Assembly (NCBI GenBank): GCA_052148715.1
Contig: JBKQHQ010000027.1
Location: forward strand, 1-41,952
Direction: 5' to 3'
DNA from: JBKQHQ01 sp052148715
GTDB taxonomy: Bacteria; Pseudomonadota; Alphaproteobacteria; Rhizobiales; Xanthobacteraceae
Length of the DNA: 41,952 bases
This document shows positions 22,706 to 30,508 of this stretch, in pieces. The position numbers and the translations under genes are program-made. The notes below the pieces were generated by a model. The model was not told the origin of the DNA, did no database searches, and was given only the letters and a program-made list of their open reading frames with translations. The stretch's first letter is position 1. Every line of letters starts with the position of its first letter.

Positions 22706-24955
22706 ATGACGCAAGCGATCGACCTCTCTCGATTCACGACGCGGCAGGCCGATGGCACCGCGCGGATGGAGCTTGCGGTCGAAGGCATCGCGTGCGGCGG
22801 GTGCATCAATCGAATCGAGACCGGCTTGAAGACACTGCCGCAAGTGACCGAGGCGCGGGTCAATTTCTCCAATCGCCGCCTTAGCGTGACTTGGCAGGCC
22901 GGAACACTCGATCCGGCGGAGGTCGTGGCTCGTCTGGAGCAGATGGGCTACCGCGCGCATCCGTTCCAGCCGGCCGCAGCCGAAGAGCGGGAGCGGAGCC
23001 AGTCGCAAGAGCTGCTGCGCTGTCTCGCGGTTGCCGGCTTCGCGGGCATGAACATCATGCTGCTGTCGGTCTCGGTCTGGTCCGGGAATGGAACCGACAT
23101 GACGGCGGAGACCCGCGACTTCTTTCACTGGGCGTCCGCCTTGATCGCGCTGCCGGCCGCCGCCTATGCGGGGCGGCCTTTCTTTCGCAGCGCCTTCGCG
23201 GCGCTGCGTGCCCGCTCCGTGAATATGGACGTTCCGATCTCGCTCGGCGTGTTGCTGGCGCTCGGAATGTCGCTCGTCGAGACCGCGAACCACGCGGTGC
23301 ATGCTTACTTCGATTCCGCCGTCATGCTTTTGTTCTTTTTGCTGTGCGGGCGCTATCTCGACCAGGCGTTGCGGCGCCGAACACGCGCGGTGGCCGGCAA
23401 TCTCGCGGCGCTGCGGGCGGAGGCGGCGCATCGCATCGAGCCGAGCGGCGAATTGCTGCAAGTCCCCGCGGCCGGGCTCAGGCCGGGAGACCGCATCCTA
23501 GTGCGACCGGGCGAGCGCATGCCGGCCGACGGAACCGTTTTCGCAGGCCGCTCGGAAGTGGACGAAGGGCTAGTGACCGGGGAGACGGCGCCGCGACTAG
23601 CCGCTGCGGGTGCCCAAGTCTGTGCGGGGTGCATGAATCTGAGCGGCGCCCTCACCGTCAGCGTGACCGCCTCCGGTGAAAATACATTCTTGGATGAGGT
23701 GGAGCGGCTGCTCGACAAGGCCGTAAAGGCCAAATCCAGATATGTGCGTCTCGCCGACCGGGCTGCCCGGTATTATGCGCCGATGGTGCATACGGCTGCG
23801 GCCGTCACGTTGATCGGCTGGCTGATCGCCGGCGCGTCCGCCCATGATGCCATTCTCACCGCGATCTCGGTGCTGATCATTACCTGTCCTTGCGCGCTGG
23901 CGCTGGCGATCCCCTCCGTCCAAGTGGTGACCGCGGGCCGCCTATTTCGCGCCGGGGTTTTCCTCAACTCCGGCGACGCCATCGAGCGCTTTGCCGAGAT
24001 CGACACGGTCGTGTTCGATAAGACCGGCACGCTGACGCTGCCGGAGCCGCGCGTGACCAATGCGGCGCAGGTCGAGGCCGACTTGCTCGAGAAGGCCGCA
24101 CGCCTGGCGTTGACGAGCAGGCACCCGCTTGCCGCAGCCTTGGCGCGGCACGCCCACGACCGCAAGCCTTGGCAGGGAGCGATCGAGGAGCCCGGTCAGG
24201 GGGTGCGGGGTGTCGTCGACGGCGTTGAGCTTCGGCTCGGAAGCGTCGATTTCTGCGGCCTTCCCGCGGCGAATGTGGCAGGCGACGTGGACAGTCGCGC
24301 CGGGTCCGTGATTGCGTTTCGCTGGGGCGAGCGTCATGCGCTGTTCACTGTGCAGCAGTCCCTTCGCGCGGACGCGGCCGAGGTCGTCGACGCGCTGGTG
24401 CTGCGTGGTCTCGGGGTCCACATCCTTTCCGGCGACAGACCGGAAGCCGTCGCTCCCGTGGCATCGGCATTGCGGGTCGCCGATTGGCAGGCCGGATTGA
24501 AGCCTGCCGCGAAGGTGGCGGCGATCGAAGCCATGAAGGCAAGCGGACGGCGCGTGCTGATGGTGGGCGATGGCATCAATGATGCTCCCTCGCTTGCGGC
24601 CGCGCACGTGTCGCTGTCTCCGATCAGCGCCGCCCATCTGTCGCAGGCCCAAGCCGACGCGGTATTCCTCGGCGAACGGCTTGCCCCGGTGCTGGAGACG
24701 ATCCTGACCGCGCGTCACGCCCGCCGGTTGATGCATCAGAACCTCTGGCTGGCGGCGATCTACAACGCTATTGCCGTCCCGATCGCCGTTGTCGGCCTGG
24801 TCACGCCATTGATTGCTGCCGCCGCCATGTCCGGCTCCTCGATGCTGGTCACGCTCAATGCGCTGCGGCCGCGTCGGACGAGGGATCGTTTCGTAGACCA
24901 AGCCTCGGCCTCGGCACAGCGGGCAGCCGAAAGCAGGCCGGTGCTTGCGTCATGA
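22706..24955 (+). CDS. fixI: Copper-exporting P1B-type ATPase for cbb3 assembly
   Basis: Encodes 749 residues. An N-terminal heavy-metal-associated domain binds Cu(I) through C-G-G-C (Cys30, Cys33). The transmembrane metal site is CPC (394-396). The cytoplasmic core has TGE in LVTGETAP, phosphorylated Asp438 in DKTGTLT, the HP motif in SRHPLAAAL, and GDGINDAPSL. This is the FixI/CcoI class that supplies copper to the fixN active site, not a detoxification pump, judged from operon context. The C-terminus has an Ala/Ser-rich tail after the last helix pair. Overlaps fixS by four bases (ATGA). Confidence 0.95.
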   Translation: MTQAIDLSRFTTRQADGTARMELAVEGIACGGCINRIETGLKTLPQVTEARVNFSNRRLSVTWQAGTLDPAEVVARLEQMGYRAHPFQPAAAEERERSQSQELLRCLAVAGFAGMNIMLLSVSVWSGNGTDMTAETRDFFHWASALIALPAAAYAGRPFFRSAFAALRARSVNMDVPISLGVLLALGMSLVETANHAVHAYFDSAVMLLFFLLCGRYLDQALRRRTRAVAGNLAALRAEAAHRIEPSGELLQVPAAGLRPGDRILVRPGERMPADGTVFAGRSEVDEGLVTGETAPRLAAAGAQVCAGCMNLSGALTVSVTASGENTFLDEVERLLDKAVKAKSRYVRLADRAARYYAPMVHTAAAVTLIGWLIAGASAHDAILTAISVLIITCPCALALAIPSVQVVTAGRLFRAGVFLNSGDAIERFAEIDTVVFDKTGTLTLPEPRVTNAAQVEADLLEKAARLALTSRHPLAAALARHAHDRKPWQGAIEEPGQGVRGVVDGVELRLGSVDFCGLPAANVAGDVDSRAGSVIAFRWGERHALFTVQQSLRADAAEVVDALVLRGLGVHILSGDRPEAVAPVASALRVADWQAGLKPAAKVAAIEAMKASGRRVLMVGDGINDAPSLAAAHVSLSPISAAHLSQAQADAVFLGERLAPVLETILTARHARRLMHQNLWLAAIYNAIAVPIAVVGLVTPLIAAAAMSGSSMLVTLNALRPRRTRDRFVDQASASAQRAAESRPVLAS

Positions 24956-25101
24956 GTGTCCTCGTCTATTTGCTGCCGATGGCGCTCGGCCTTGGACTAA
25001 TTGGCCTGTTCGCATTCCTCTGGGCGCTCAAGAGCGGACAATATGAGGACATGGATGGCGCCGCGTTGCGTGTGCTCGATGACGACGATCTCAAACGCTG
25101 A
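24952..25101 (+). CDS. fixS: cbb3 oxidase maturation protein FixS
   Basis: A 49-residue protein with one membrane helix (LVYLLPMALGLGLIGLFAFLWAL) followed by KSGQYEDMDGAA, the near-invariant FixS/CcoS motif. CcoS is required for haem b and copper insertion into the oxidase. Start overlaps the fixI stop, and the gene closes the fixGHIS set. An FNR/FixK box begins eight bases after the stop. Confidence 0.93.
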   Translation: MSVLVYLLPMALGLGLIGLFAFLWALKSGQYEDMDGAALRVLDDDDLKR

Positions 25102-25108
25102 ACCGATC

Positions 25109-25122
25109 TTGACCTGAGTCAA
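25109..25122. promoter_or_regulatory. FNR/FixK box upstream of the universal stress protein (TTGAC-CTGA-GTCAA)
   Basis: Symmetric TTGAC-N4-GTCAA, 94 bp upstream of the ATG at 25217. Universal stress protein genes next to fix genes are commonly under FixK/FNR control. Confidence 0.65.
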
Positions 25123-25216
25123 AGCCAACGGGGGCCCCTGATCATAGCGTAGTATGGCACGCGTTTAGAGCGAATCGCTTCCAGGGCCGACGACTCGCCG
25201 CGTTGCGGAGAAGGCC

Positions 25217-26047
25217 ATGACCTACTGTACACTGATGGTGCATCTTGAGCTCGATCGCTCGAACGACGCGCGGCTGCAGATTGCGGGCGAGCTCGCAGAG
25301 CAATTCGACGCAACCCTGATCGGGATTGCGGCGGCCGAGGCCTTCCGCGGGCCGTACTTTGCGGACGGCGCTTTTGCGCAGGGCGTCATCGAGCAGGATC
25401 AGGCCGACATCAACAGGCGCTTTCGCGAGGTCGAGGCGCGGTTCCGCGGTGCGCTGCAGAAACGCGCGGCAAAGCTTGAGTGGCGCAGCGCGGTGGGTCT
25501 TCCGACCGATTATGTGGTGCGCCAAGCGCGCGCGGCCGATCTCGTGATCACGGGCTGCGATCGGGATCGTGTATTCCCCGATACGCTGCGTGAGCTCAGC
25601 CCAAGCGATTTGGTGCTGCAGGCGGGGCGTCCCATCTTCATGGTTCCTCCTGAGGCCGAGGGCCTCGCGTTGGACAAAGTTCTGGTCGCGTGGAAGGACA
25701 CGCGGGAAGCGCGACGCGCCGTGTGGGATGCCGTGCCGCTGCTGCGCAAGGCGAAAGAAGTCCGCATCGTCGAGAATGTCGAGATCGACGATCATCGCTC
25801 GGCGGCGCAGAACCGACTTGATGATGTGGCTGCCTGGCTTGCGCGCAAGGGCATCCATGCATCCGTCATGGTCTCGGTCGCGGCCGGCGATGCGGCCGCG
25901 CGGCTTGAGGTGATTGCGTCCGAAATCGGCGCAGGCCTCACGGTGGCTGGAGCCTACGGCCACACGCGCCTCGGCGAACGCGTGTTCGGCGGCGTGACGC
26001 GCGACTTGTTCGCCCGTTCAAGCCGTTGCGCGCTGCTTGCGCACTGA
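25217..26047 (+). CDS. Tandem-domain universal stress protein
   Basis: Encodes 276 residues built as two UspA folds. The first (about 1-145) starts MTYCTLMVHLELDRSNDARLQIAGELA and ends DLVLQAGRPIFMVP. The second (about 150-276) starts LDKVLVAWKDTREARRAVWDAVPLL and ends GAYGHTRLGERVFGGVTRDLFARSSRCALLAH, the classical G-x2-G-x9-G-(S/T)-like nucleotide loop. Such proteins help cells survive energy limitation and low oxygen; the biochemical role is unknown. AAGG precedes the ATG. Its FNR/FixK box and position behind fixGHIS put it in the microoxic regulon. Confidence 0.9.
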   Translation: MTYCTLMVHLELDRSNDARLQIAGELAEQFDATLIGIAAAEAFRGPYFADGAFAQGVIEQDQADINRRFREVEARFRGALQKRAAKLEWRSAVGLPTDYVVRQARAADLVITGCDRDRVFPDTLRELSPSDLVLQAGRPIFMVPPEAEGLALDKVLVAWKDTREARRAVWDAVPLLRKAKEVRIVENVEIDDHRSAAQNRLDDVAAWLARKGIHASVMVSVAAGDAAARLEVIASEIGAGLTVAGAYGHTRLGERVFGGVTRDLFARSSRCALLAH

Positions 26048-26100
26048 GATCGTGTCAGTGCTAAGGGCGCCCCCCTCAGCGATAGCTCTCGCTTACCGTG

Positions 26101-26976
26101 TCAGCTAGCTTTTCGGAATGCCACATCCCGCGCGCTCGGCTGATTCTCCATGACCAAGAGGGCCGACGCGGTATTGGAAATGGGAATGTGGTAATTGCTG
26201 TGCAGCTTGGAGACGCGACCCGTCAGCGCGCCGCGCATCGCAATCCAGTTCAAGAGCTCTACACCTTGTGTGCCGGCCAACTCGGCAATCTGCAGACTTG
26301 AATAGCGCGTCAAGGCCTCGGGATCGCCGACGAGCTTGTCCAGACACAACTGATCGAATTCCTTGTTGATGAACCCAGCCCGCGTGCCGTCGAGTTGATG
26401 CGAGAGTCCTCCGGTACCGACAATCAGGACTTTGCTGTTCTTCGTATACGTATCGATGGCACGGCCAACGGCTTGGCCGAGCTTGAAGCATCGGGCCGGG
26501 GAGGGGAGCGGATGCTGCACGGTATTAATCGCGATCGGTACCGTTCGCACCGGCCGCCCATCGGTTCCCGGCCACAATAACGCCAGCGGGATAGTGAAGG
26601 CGTGGTCGACCAGCATCTCTTGGCACATTGTTACGTCGAATTCGTCGGTGACCAGGGATTCGATCAGATGCCAGGATAAATCGGCATCGCCGGGGAAGGG
26701 GTGACTGACGGGCAGGCCCCAACCTTCGTCGGCGTTCCGGTACTCGTTTGCCGCGCCGACGGCGAAGGTTGGAAGCTTGTCGAGGAAGAAGTTGAGCCCG
26801 TGATCGTTGTAAAATACCACCACAACGTCCGGCTGGACCTTTGCCAACCAATTGCGCGCCGGCGGGAATCCGTCGAAGAACGGCCTCCAGTACGGGTCGT
26901 GCTGTAGTCCCTTAGCGATTGCGTTACCGATTGCCGGAACGTGAGTCGTGCCGATGCCGCCAACAATGGTCGCCAT
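26101..26976 (-). CDS. ligB: Protocatechuate 4,5-dioxygenase beta chain (LigB-family extradiol dioxygenase)
   Basis: Opens the protocatechuate ring between C4 and C5 with oxygen and Fe(II), giving 4-carboxy-2-hydroxymuconate semialdehyde. Encodes 291 residues. The Fe(II) ligands align with Sphingobium LigB: His12 (GTTHVPA), His59 (YNDHG) and Glu240 (GVELLNW), plus catalytic His193 (GTGGLSHQLDGTRAGFINKEFD). Methyl gallate or gallate dioxygenases are homologous, so the exact substrate is inferred from the separate alpha chain next door. The start lies two bases after the ligA stop with GGGAGG in the ligA end, so the two are coupled. No downstream 4,5-cleavage genes (ligC, ligI, ligJ) are in the window. 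Confidence 0.87.
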   Translation of the reverse strand: MATIVGGIGTTHVPAIGNAIAKGLQHDPYWRPFFDGFPPARNWLAKVQPDVVVVFYNDHGLNFFLDKLPTFAVGAANEYRNADEGWGLPVSHPFPGDADLSWHLIESLVTDEFDVTMCQEMLVDHAFTIPLALLWPGTDGRPVRTVPIAINTVQHPLPSPARCFKLGQAVGRAIDTYTKNSKVLIVGTGGLSHQLDGTRAGFINKEFDQLCLDKLVGDPEALTRYSSLQIAELAGTQGVELLNWIAMRGALTGRVSKLHSNYHIPISNTASALLVMENQPSARDVAFRKAS

Positions 26977-26978
26977 GA

Positions 26979-27320
26979 TTACCTCCCTGCCGCCGCAAGC
27001 TTTGCCTTGAAAGCCTCAACCGTCATGCCGGTCTGCTGCGCGCCGATGTCCTGCACATTGAGCCCGAAGATGCCGGCGAGCTTCGCCAGGTAGTAGACGT
27101 TGCCGCCGGCCTCTATCAGTTCGAGGACGTTGCGATCCTTTACTGCCGCGCGCTGCGTCGGCGTAAGGCCAAATTTCGCGCAATAGGCGTCCTCGTCGCG
27201 GAGAAACTCCTTGCGGTTCTCGTCGCTATTGAACGAGAAGCACATCTTGTTCAGGGCATAGCCCTTTTGCGCCGCTTCCCCGCCAAATATCGGCGTTCCG
27301 GGTATTTCGTGCCGTTCCAT
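26979..27320 (-). CDS. ligA: Protocatechuate 4,5-dioxygenase alpha chain (LigA)
   Basis: Encodes 113 residues, all helical in character, matching the LigA fold: EIPGTPIFGGEAAQKGYALNKMCFSFNSDENRKEFLRDEDAYCAKFGLTPTQRAAV, then VLELIEAGGNVYYLAKLAGIFGLNVQDIGAQQTGMT. LigA caps the active site of LigB. A strong GGAGGG ribosome site sits before the ATG. First gene of a two-gene operon whose promoter region carries a perfect FNR/FixK box. Confidence 0.87.
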   Translation of the reverse strand: MERHEIPGTPIFGGEAAQKGYALNKMCFSFNSDENRKEFLRDEDAYCAKFGLTPTQRAAVKDRNVLELIEAGGNVYYLAKLAGIFGLNVQDIGAQQTGMTVEAFKAKLAAAGR

Positions 27321-27371
27321 TCGTCCCTCCTGCGCTGCGCCGCCAGCAGACCACGGACGGGGGTGCAGTCT

Positions 27372-27385
27372 TTGATCTTGATCAA
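27372..27385. promoter_or_regulatory. Perfect FNR/FixK box upstream of ligAB (TTGAT-CTTG-ATCAA)
   Basis: Fully symmetric TTGAT-N4-ATCAA in the 96-bp gap between the DASS transporter stop and the ligA start. It is 51 bp upstream of the ligA ATG, so class II geometry gives a start near 27337. Confidence 0.65.
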
Positions 27386-27416
27386 AAGCAACGGGCAGTA
27401 CTCAGAGGTTTTGCCT

Positions 27417-28934
27417 TCAGACGTAGCCGAGCCACCGCCAATACGTGGCGCCGAAGACGAGAGTGAGCGCGCAGGCGAGCGCCGTAATCACCAGGCCGGT
27501 ACGCACGAAGTCACGCGCATCGAACGTCTCGGTGCCGTAAGCCACCATGCCTTGCGGCGAATTCACCGGCAGAATGAATCCGAAGCTCACCACAAACTGC
27601 AGCAGCATGGTCATGCCGATCACACTGATGCCCGGAGTCTGCACCTTCTGCAGGACGGCGATGACGATCGGGATCATCGACGACGCCAGCGCGGTGGCGC
27701 TGGCAAAACCGAGATGGATGATGACGAGGAAAGCTCCCATGACGGCCAGAATGGCGAGCGGGGTAAGCTGATCTAGTCCAAACCACTGGACGATCAGATT
27801 GGCCAGCCAAGGGGCGGCCCGCGTCTGCAGGAGGGCGGTGCCAAGGCTAATACCGACGCCGAACAGGATGACTGTGCCCCACGGAATGAGCGCATTCGCC
27901 TTCTTCCAATCCATGACGCCGACCAGTGGCAGGAACAGAATGGCCACAGCGACAGTCGTCGTGGTCGAGCTGTCGAGGCTATGCAAGATGCCCTCGGTTG
28001 CCCAGAAGCCGAGCAGGACGAGCGAGATTGTGAGGAGTCGTCCCTCCTTGGCGGTCATCGGACCCAGTTCGCGCAACGCTTTAGACACCGCCGCCGTCCC
28101 GCCGGGTATTTCCGCCGCCTCGGGCGGCATCATTTTCATCATGATGAAGTAAAGACCAATCGACATCGCGATGGAAAAAGGCGCCGCGGCGACGAGCCAG
28201 TTCAGCCAAGTAATGTCCTGACCGAGCATTTTCTGAATAAAGCCCACCGCCACCATATTCTGCGCAGCGGCGGTCTTGATGCCCACGTTCCAGATGCTTA
28301 CCGCTTGTACGGTGGTGATCATCAGTAGGCCAGCGAAGCGGCTTTTTCTGTCCGCGCCGAAGGCGAGAATGATGCCCATCATGATCGGTATGATCGCCGC
28401 AGCCCGGGCGGTGGCGCTCGGCACCAGGAACGCGAGCACGATGGCGACCACGATGCTGCCGATCACGACCCGGCTGGTCCGCGCGCCGACCCTCGATAGG
28501 ACAAACAAGGCGATGCGGCGATCGAGGCCCGTCACGGTCATTGCCGCGGCCAGGAACAGCGCTGCGGCGACCAGCGTCAGCGCTGTGTTGGCGAAACCGC
28601 TCATGGCTGTCGTGAGACCCTGGACGGAACCAATGAGCGTCTGCGGCTTTGCCGGATCTGGGGAAATTCCGAGCAGCAAAGCCATCAAGGCCGAGATGAC
28701 GACGGCGCTGACGGCGTAGTCGAGCGCTTCGCTGATCCAGACCACGACCGCGAAGCCGAACACCGCCAGCATGCGTTGTCCGGCGACCGGCAGTCCGGTC
28801 GATGGCGGCAGCAGCAGAATGGCGGCGAGGACGGCTGTGGCAAGAACAAGCCCCAGACTCTTGGCAAGCCACCTGGGCTGATGGGCCGTCGTTTGGGTGC
28901 GAGGTGGTGATTGCGTTTGCTCTGCGACGGACAT
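27417..28934 (-). CDS. DASS/SLC13-family anion transporter
   Basis: Encodes 505 residues with about 12 membrane segments. Family features: a first helix pair (VLATAVLAAILLLPPSTGLP..FGFAVVVWISEALDYAVSAVVISAL), the hairpin region VPSATARAAAIIPIMMGIILAFG, TAAAQNMVAVGF, and the C-terminal block VVSFGFILPVNSPQGMVAYGTETFDARDFVRTGLVI, typical of the SLC13 di/tricarboxylate carriers. A carboxylated aromatic or dicarboxylate substrate would suit the ligAB genes downstream, but specificity is not readable. ATG 28934 is chosen (GGAAGGGTG just ahead); a longer frame from 29057 would run through an FNR-type box. Confidence 0.85.
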   Translation of the reverse strand: MSVAEQTQSPPRTQTTAHQPRWLAKSLGLVLATAVLAAILLLPPSTGLPVAGQRMLAVFGFAVVVWISEALDYAVSAVVISALMALLLGISPDPAKPQTLIGSVQGLTTAMSGFANTALTLVAAALFLAAAMTVTGLDRRIALFVLSRVGARTSRVVIGSIVVAIVLAFLVPSATARAAAIIPIMMGIILAFGADRKSRFAGLLMITTVQAVSIWNVGIKTAAAQNMVAVGFIQKMLGQDITWLNWLVAAAPFSIAMSIGLYFIMMKMMPPEAAEIPGGTAAVSKALRELGPMTAKEGRLLTISLVLLGFWATEGILHSLDSSTTTTVAVAILFLPLVGVMDWKKANALIPWGTVILFGVGISLGTALLQTRAAPWLANLIVQWFGLDQLTPLAILAVMGAFLVIIHLGFASATALASSMIPIVIAVLQKVQTPGISVIGMTMLLQFVVSFGFILPVNSPQGMVAYGTETFDARDFVRTGLVITALACALTLVFGATYWRWLGYV

Positions 28935-28991
28935 CACCCTTCCCTCTGGAAAACCTTCCGTCAGAGCATGTTTCAGCGGTTCGACCGCGCC

Positions 28992-29005
28992 TTGAGGAAG
29001 ATCAA
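28992..29005. promoter_or_regulatory. FNR/FixK-type box upstream of the DASS transporter (minus strand TTGAT-CTTC-CTCAA)
   Basis: TTGA-N6-TCAA core intact. It lies 58 bp upstream of the chosen transporter start; class II geometry predicts transcription from about 28957 on the minus strand. Confidence 0.5.
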
Positions 29006-29066
29006 TTTCCGCTTGAATGTTCAGGTACTTGTTCAACTGTGGCCATGACGTGCACATCGAGCATCG

Positions 29067-29312
29067 TTAGGGCGATGCCAGCTTTTGGAAGGCCACCGCG
29101 CTATCGGTGCGGAGAGCGGCACAGTCATGCACCGCCGCAAACTTGTTCAAGCGGTCGCGCGCAATCGTGCCGATTCCAAAGAGACGCTCATAGTCCAATT
29201 CGTTCAGCTTGTACTGCTCGCCCGGCGCAAGCCGATCGAGGATCTCTTGCAAATCAAAGAGCGTCGCGGGTCGGGCCACACAAACCCGAAGGCCATAGTC
29301 GGGTTTGGTCAT
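29067..29312 (-). CDS. Small protein of unknown function beside fixK
   Basis: Encodes 81 residues beginning MTKPDYGLRVCVARPATLFDLQEILDRL. ATG 29312 is chosen for the GGGGGAAGTGG upstream; an in-frame ATG at 29336 is possible. The protein is soluble, with a run (FDLQEILDRLAPGEQYKLNELDYERLFG) that looks helical. Two cysteines. Family not recognised. It sits 63 bp downstream of fixK on the same strand and may be cotranscribed with it. Confidence 0.55.
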   Translation of the reverse strand: MTKPDYGLRVCVARPATLFDLQEILDRLAPGEQYKLNELDYERLFGIGTIARDRLNKFAAVHDCAALRTDSAVAFQKLASP

Positions 29313-29375
29313 CACCACTTCCCCCGGGGCTCGCACGCGTCTCGCTGCTCCTGCACACCCTCTCGGCCAATTCTC

Positions 29376-30062
29376 TCAGGAATTAAGCCGGCGCAGCGCC
29401 GAGCGATTGCGCAACACGATCCGACGCGACGTCGGCAATGCGATGGTGGCCTGCAACTCGAGCTGCGTCAGCGTGCGCGAGATGGTCTCGATGGTCAGCC
29501 CGAGATAGTCCGCGATATCCTGGCGCGACATCGGCAAGTCAACGGCCTCGGCCGCGGGCAGCCGCCGGCACATTTCGAGCAGGAAGCAAGCCACGCGTTC
29601 CTGCGCACTCTTGACCAGCAGCAGCATGTGATGCTGTACGCGCTGCAACTCGTGCGCGGTCACGGTCCAGAGCTGACGGGCGACCTTGCCTTCACGAGCC
29701 GCCAGCGCCACCACGGCGCTACGTTTCACGACCAGGATGCTCGATTCGGTTACGGCCTCGGCGGCGAATCGGTGCTCGTCACCGACCTCCAGCCCGAAGA
29801 TCTCGCCCGGTAAGTGAAAGGCCGTGATCTGACGGCGCCCATCGTCGAGCAACTTGCAAATCCGCACGGCGCCGCTCACGACCTTGTACAGATAGTCTGC
29901 GGGCTCTTCCTCGCCATAGATCTCTGCGTTGCGGCCAAACGACATACGCGCGCCCATCAGCTCGATCGACCCGAACAAGGCATCAGCGCCTACCGGTCGC
30001 TCCCCACGCGATACCGACGGTTGCCGGGACGGATTAGCTTCGGCGGCGCTCTGCAGCAACAT
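29376..30062 (-). CDS. fixK: FixK-type Crp/Fnr-family transcription regulator
   Basis: Encodes 228 residues. N-terminal cyclic-nucleotide-binding-type beta-roll (about 40-125: YKVVSGAVRICKLLDDGRRQITAFHLPGEIFGLE), a long dimerisation helix, and a C-terminal winged helix with the recognition segment MSRQDIADYLGLTIETISRTLTQLE; E-x2-SR is the FNR/FixK reading motif for TTGA half-sites. It lacks the N-terminal Cys cluster of true FNR, so it should not sense oxygen itself, which is the FixK class. GAGGGAGAG precedes the ATG. A FixJ-type site lies about 90 bp upstream. It is the natural candidate to act on the boxes in this window. Confidence 0.88.
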   Translation of the reverse strand: MLLQSAAEANPSRQPSVSRGERPVGADALFGSIELMGARMSFGRNAEIYGEEEPADYLYKVVSGAVRICKLLDDGRRQITAFHLPGEIFGLEVGDEHRFAAEAVTESSILVVKRSAVVALAAREGKVARQLWTVTAHELQRVQHHMLLLVKSAQERVACFLLEMCRRLPAAEAVDLPMSRQDIADYLGLTIETISRTLTQLELQATIALPTSRRIVLRNRSALRRLNS

Positions 30063-30135
30063 GGCTCTCTCCCTCGAAGATCCAGCGGATGTCCCTGGAT
30101 ACCCATGGGATCAGGGACGGAAAATTCAGATAATG

Positions 30136-30166
30136 CCCCTAAGAGAGGCCCCCTAAGGGGAACTAC
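30136..30166. promoter_or_regulatory. Candidate FixJ-binding region in the fixK promoter, with CCCCTAAG direct repeat
   Basis: CCCCTAAG occurs twice, at 30136-30143 and 30150-30157, 14 bp apart; the second copy extends to the palindrome CCCCT-A-AGGGG (30150-30160). Read on the minus strand, 30154-30166 is GTAGTTCCCCTTA, resembling the FixJ sites described upstream of rhizobial fixK genes as I recall them. It lies about 75-105 bp before the fixK ATG, in the divergent fixK/fixJ region. Confidence 0.45.
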
Positions 30167-30232
30167 GGATCTTCCAGCCAAGGTGGTATAGTTGCGCATG
30201 GGACTATTGCGCCACGGCATCGGTTGGACTAA

Positions 30233-30508
30233 CCGGCTGGTAAAGCTACGAAGCTGGCAGACGACGACTTGGTGGAGATCAGCGTCGCCGACACCGGACC
30301 AGGAATTGTCGAGGAAGTAGCCTCGCAGTTGTTTCGGCCTTTCGTAACCACCAAGCGACAGGGAATGGGTGTGGGCCTGTCGATCTCGCGGACCATCGTG
30401 GAGAGCCATGGCGGAAAGATCTGGGCCGAGCCCAATCCGGGCGGCGGGACGTTGTTTCGCTTCACGCTGCGGGCGGTGAGCAAGGAGGACGCCGGCGATG
30501 TCGGATGA
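30233..30508 (+). pseudogene. fixL: fixL remnant (C-terminal ATP-binding half only)
   Basis: The open frame begins after a stop at 30230 and encodes about 91 residues: DDLVEISVADTGPGI (G1 box), QLFRPFVTTKRQGMGVGLSIS (F and G2 boxes) and IVESHGGKIWAEPNPGGGTLFRFTL. These match the end of FixL closely. Missing are the haem-binding PAS domain, the phosphoacceptor His and the N box, about 400 residues in all. The only in-frame start is a TTG at 30269 with no clear ribosome site. The normal fixL-fixJ overlap (11 bp here) is preserved, so the loss was a 5' deletion, with the break near 30245. Confidence 0.75.

Noticed and set aside
27417..29057. Longer N-terminus for the DASS transporter starting at 29057
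   Set aside because: It would run through an FNR-type box and adds 41 residues unlike the family; ATG 28934 has a good ribosome site.
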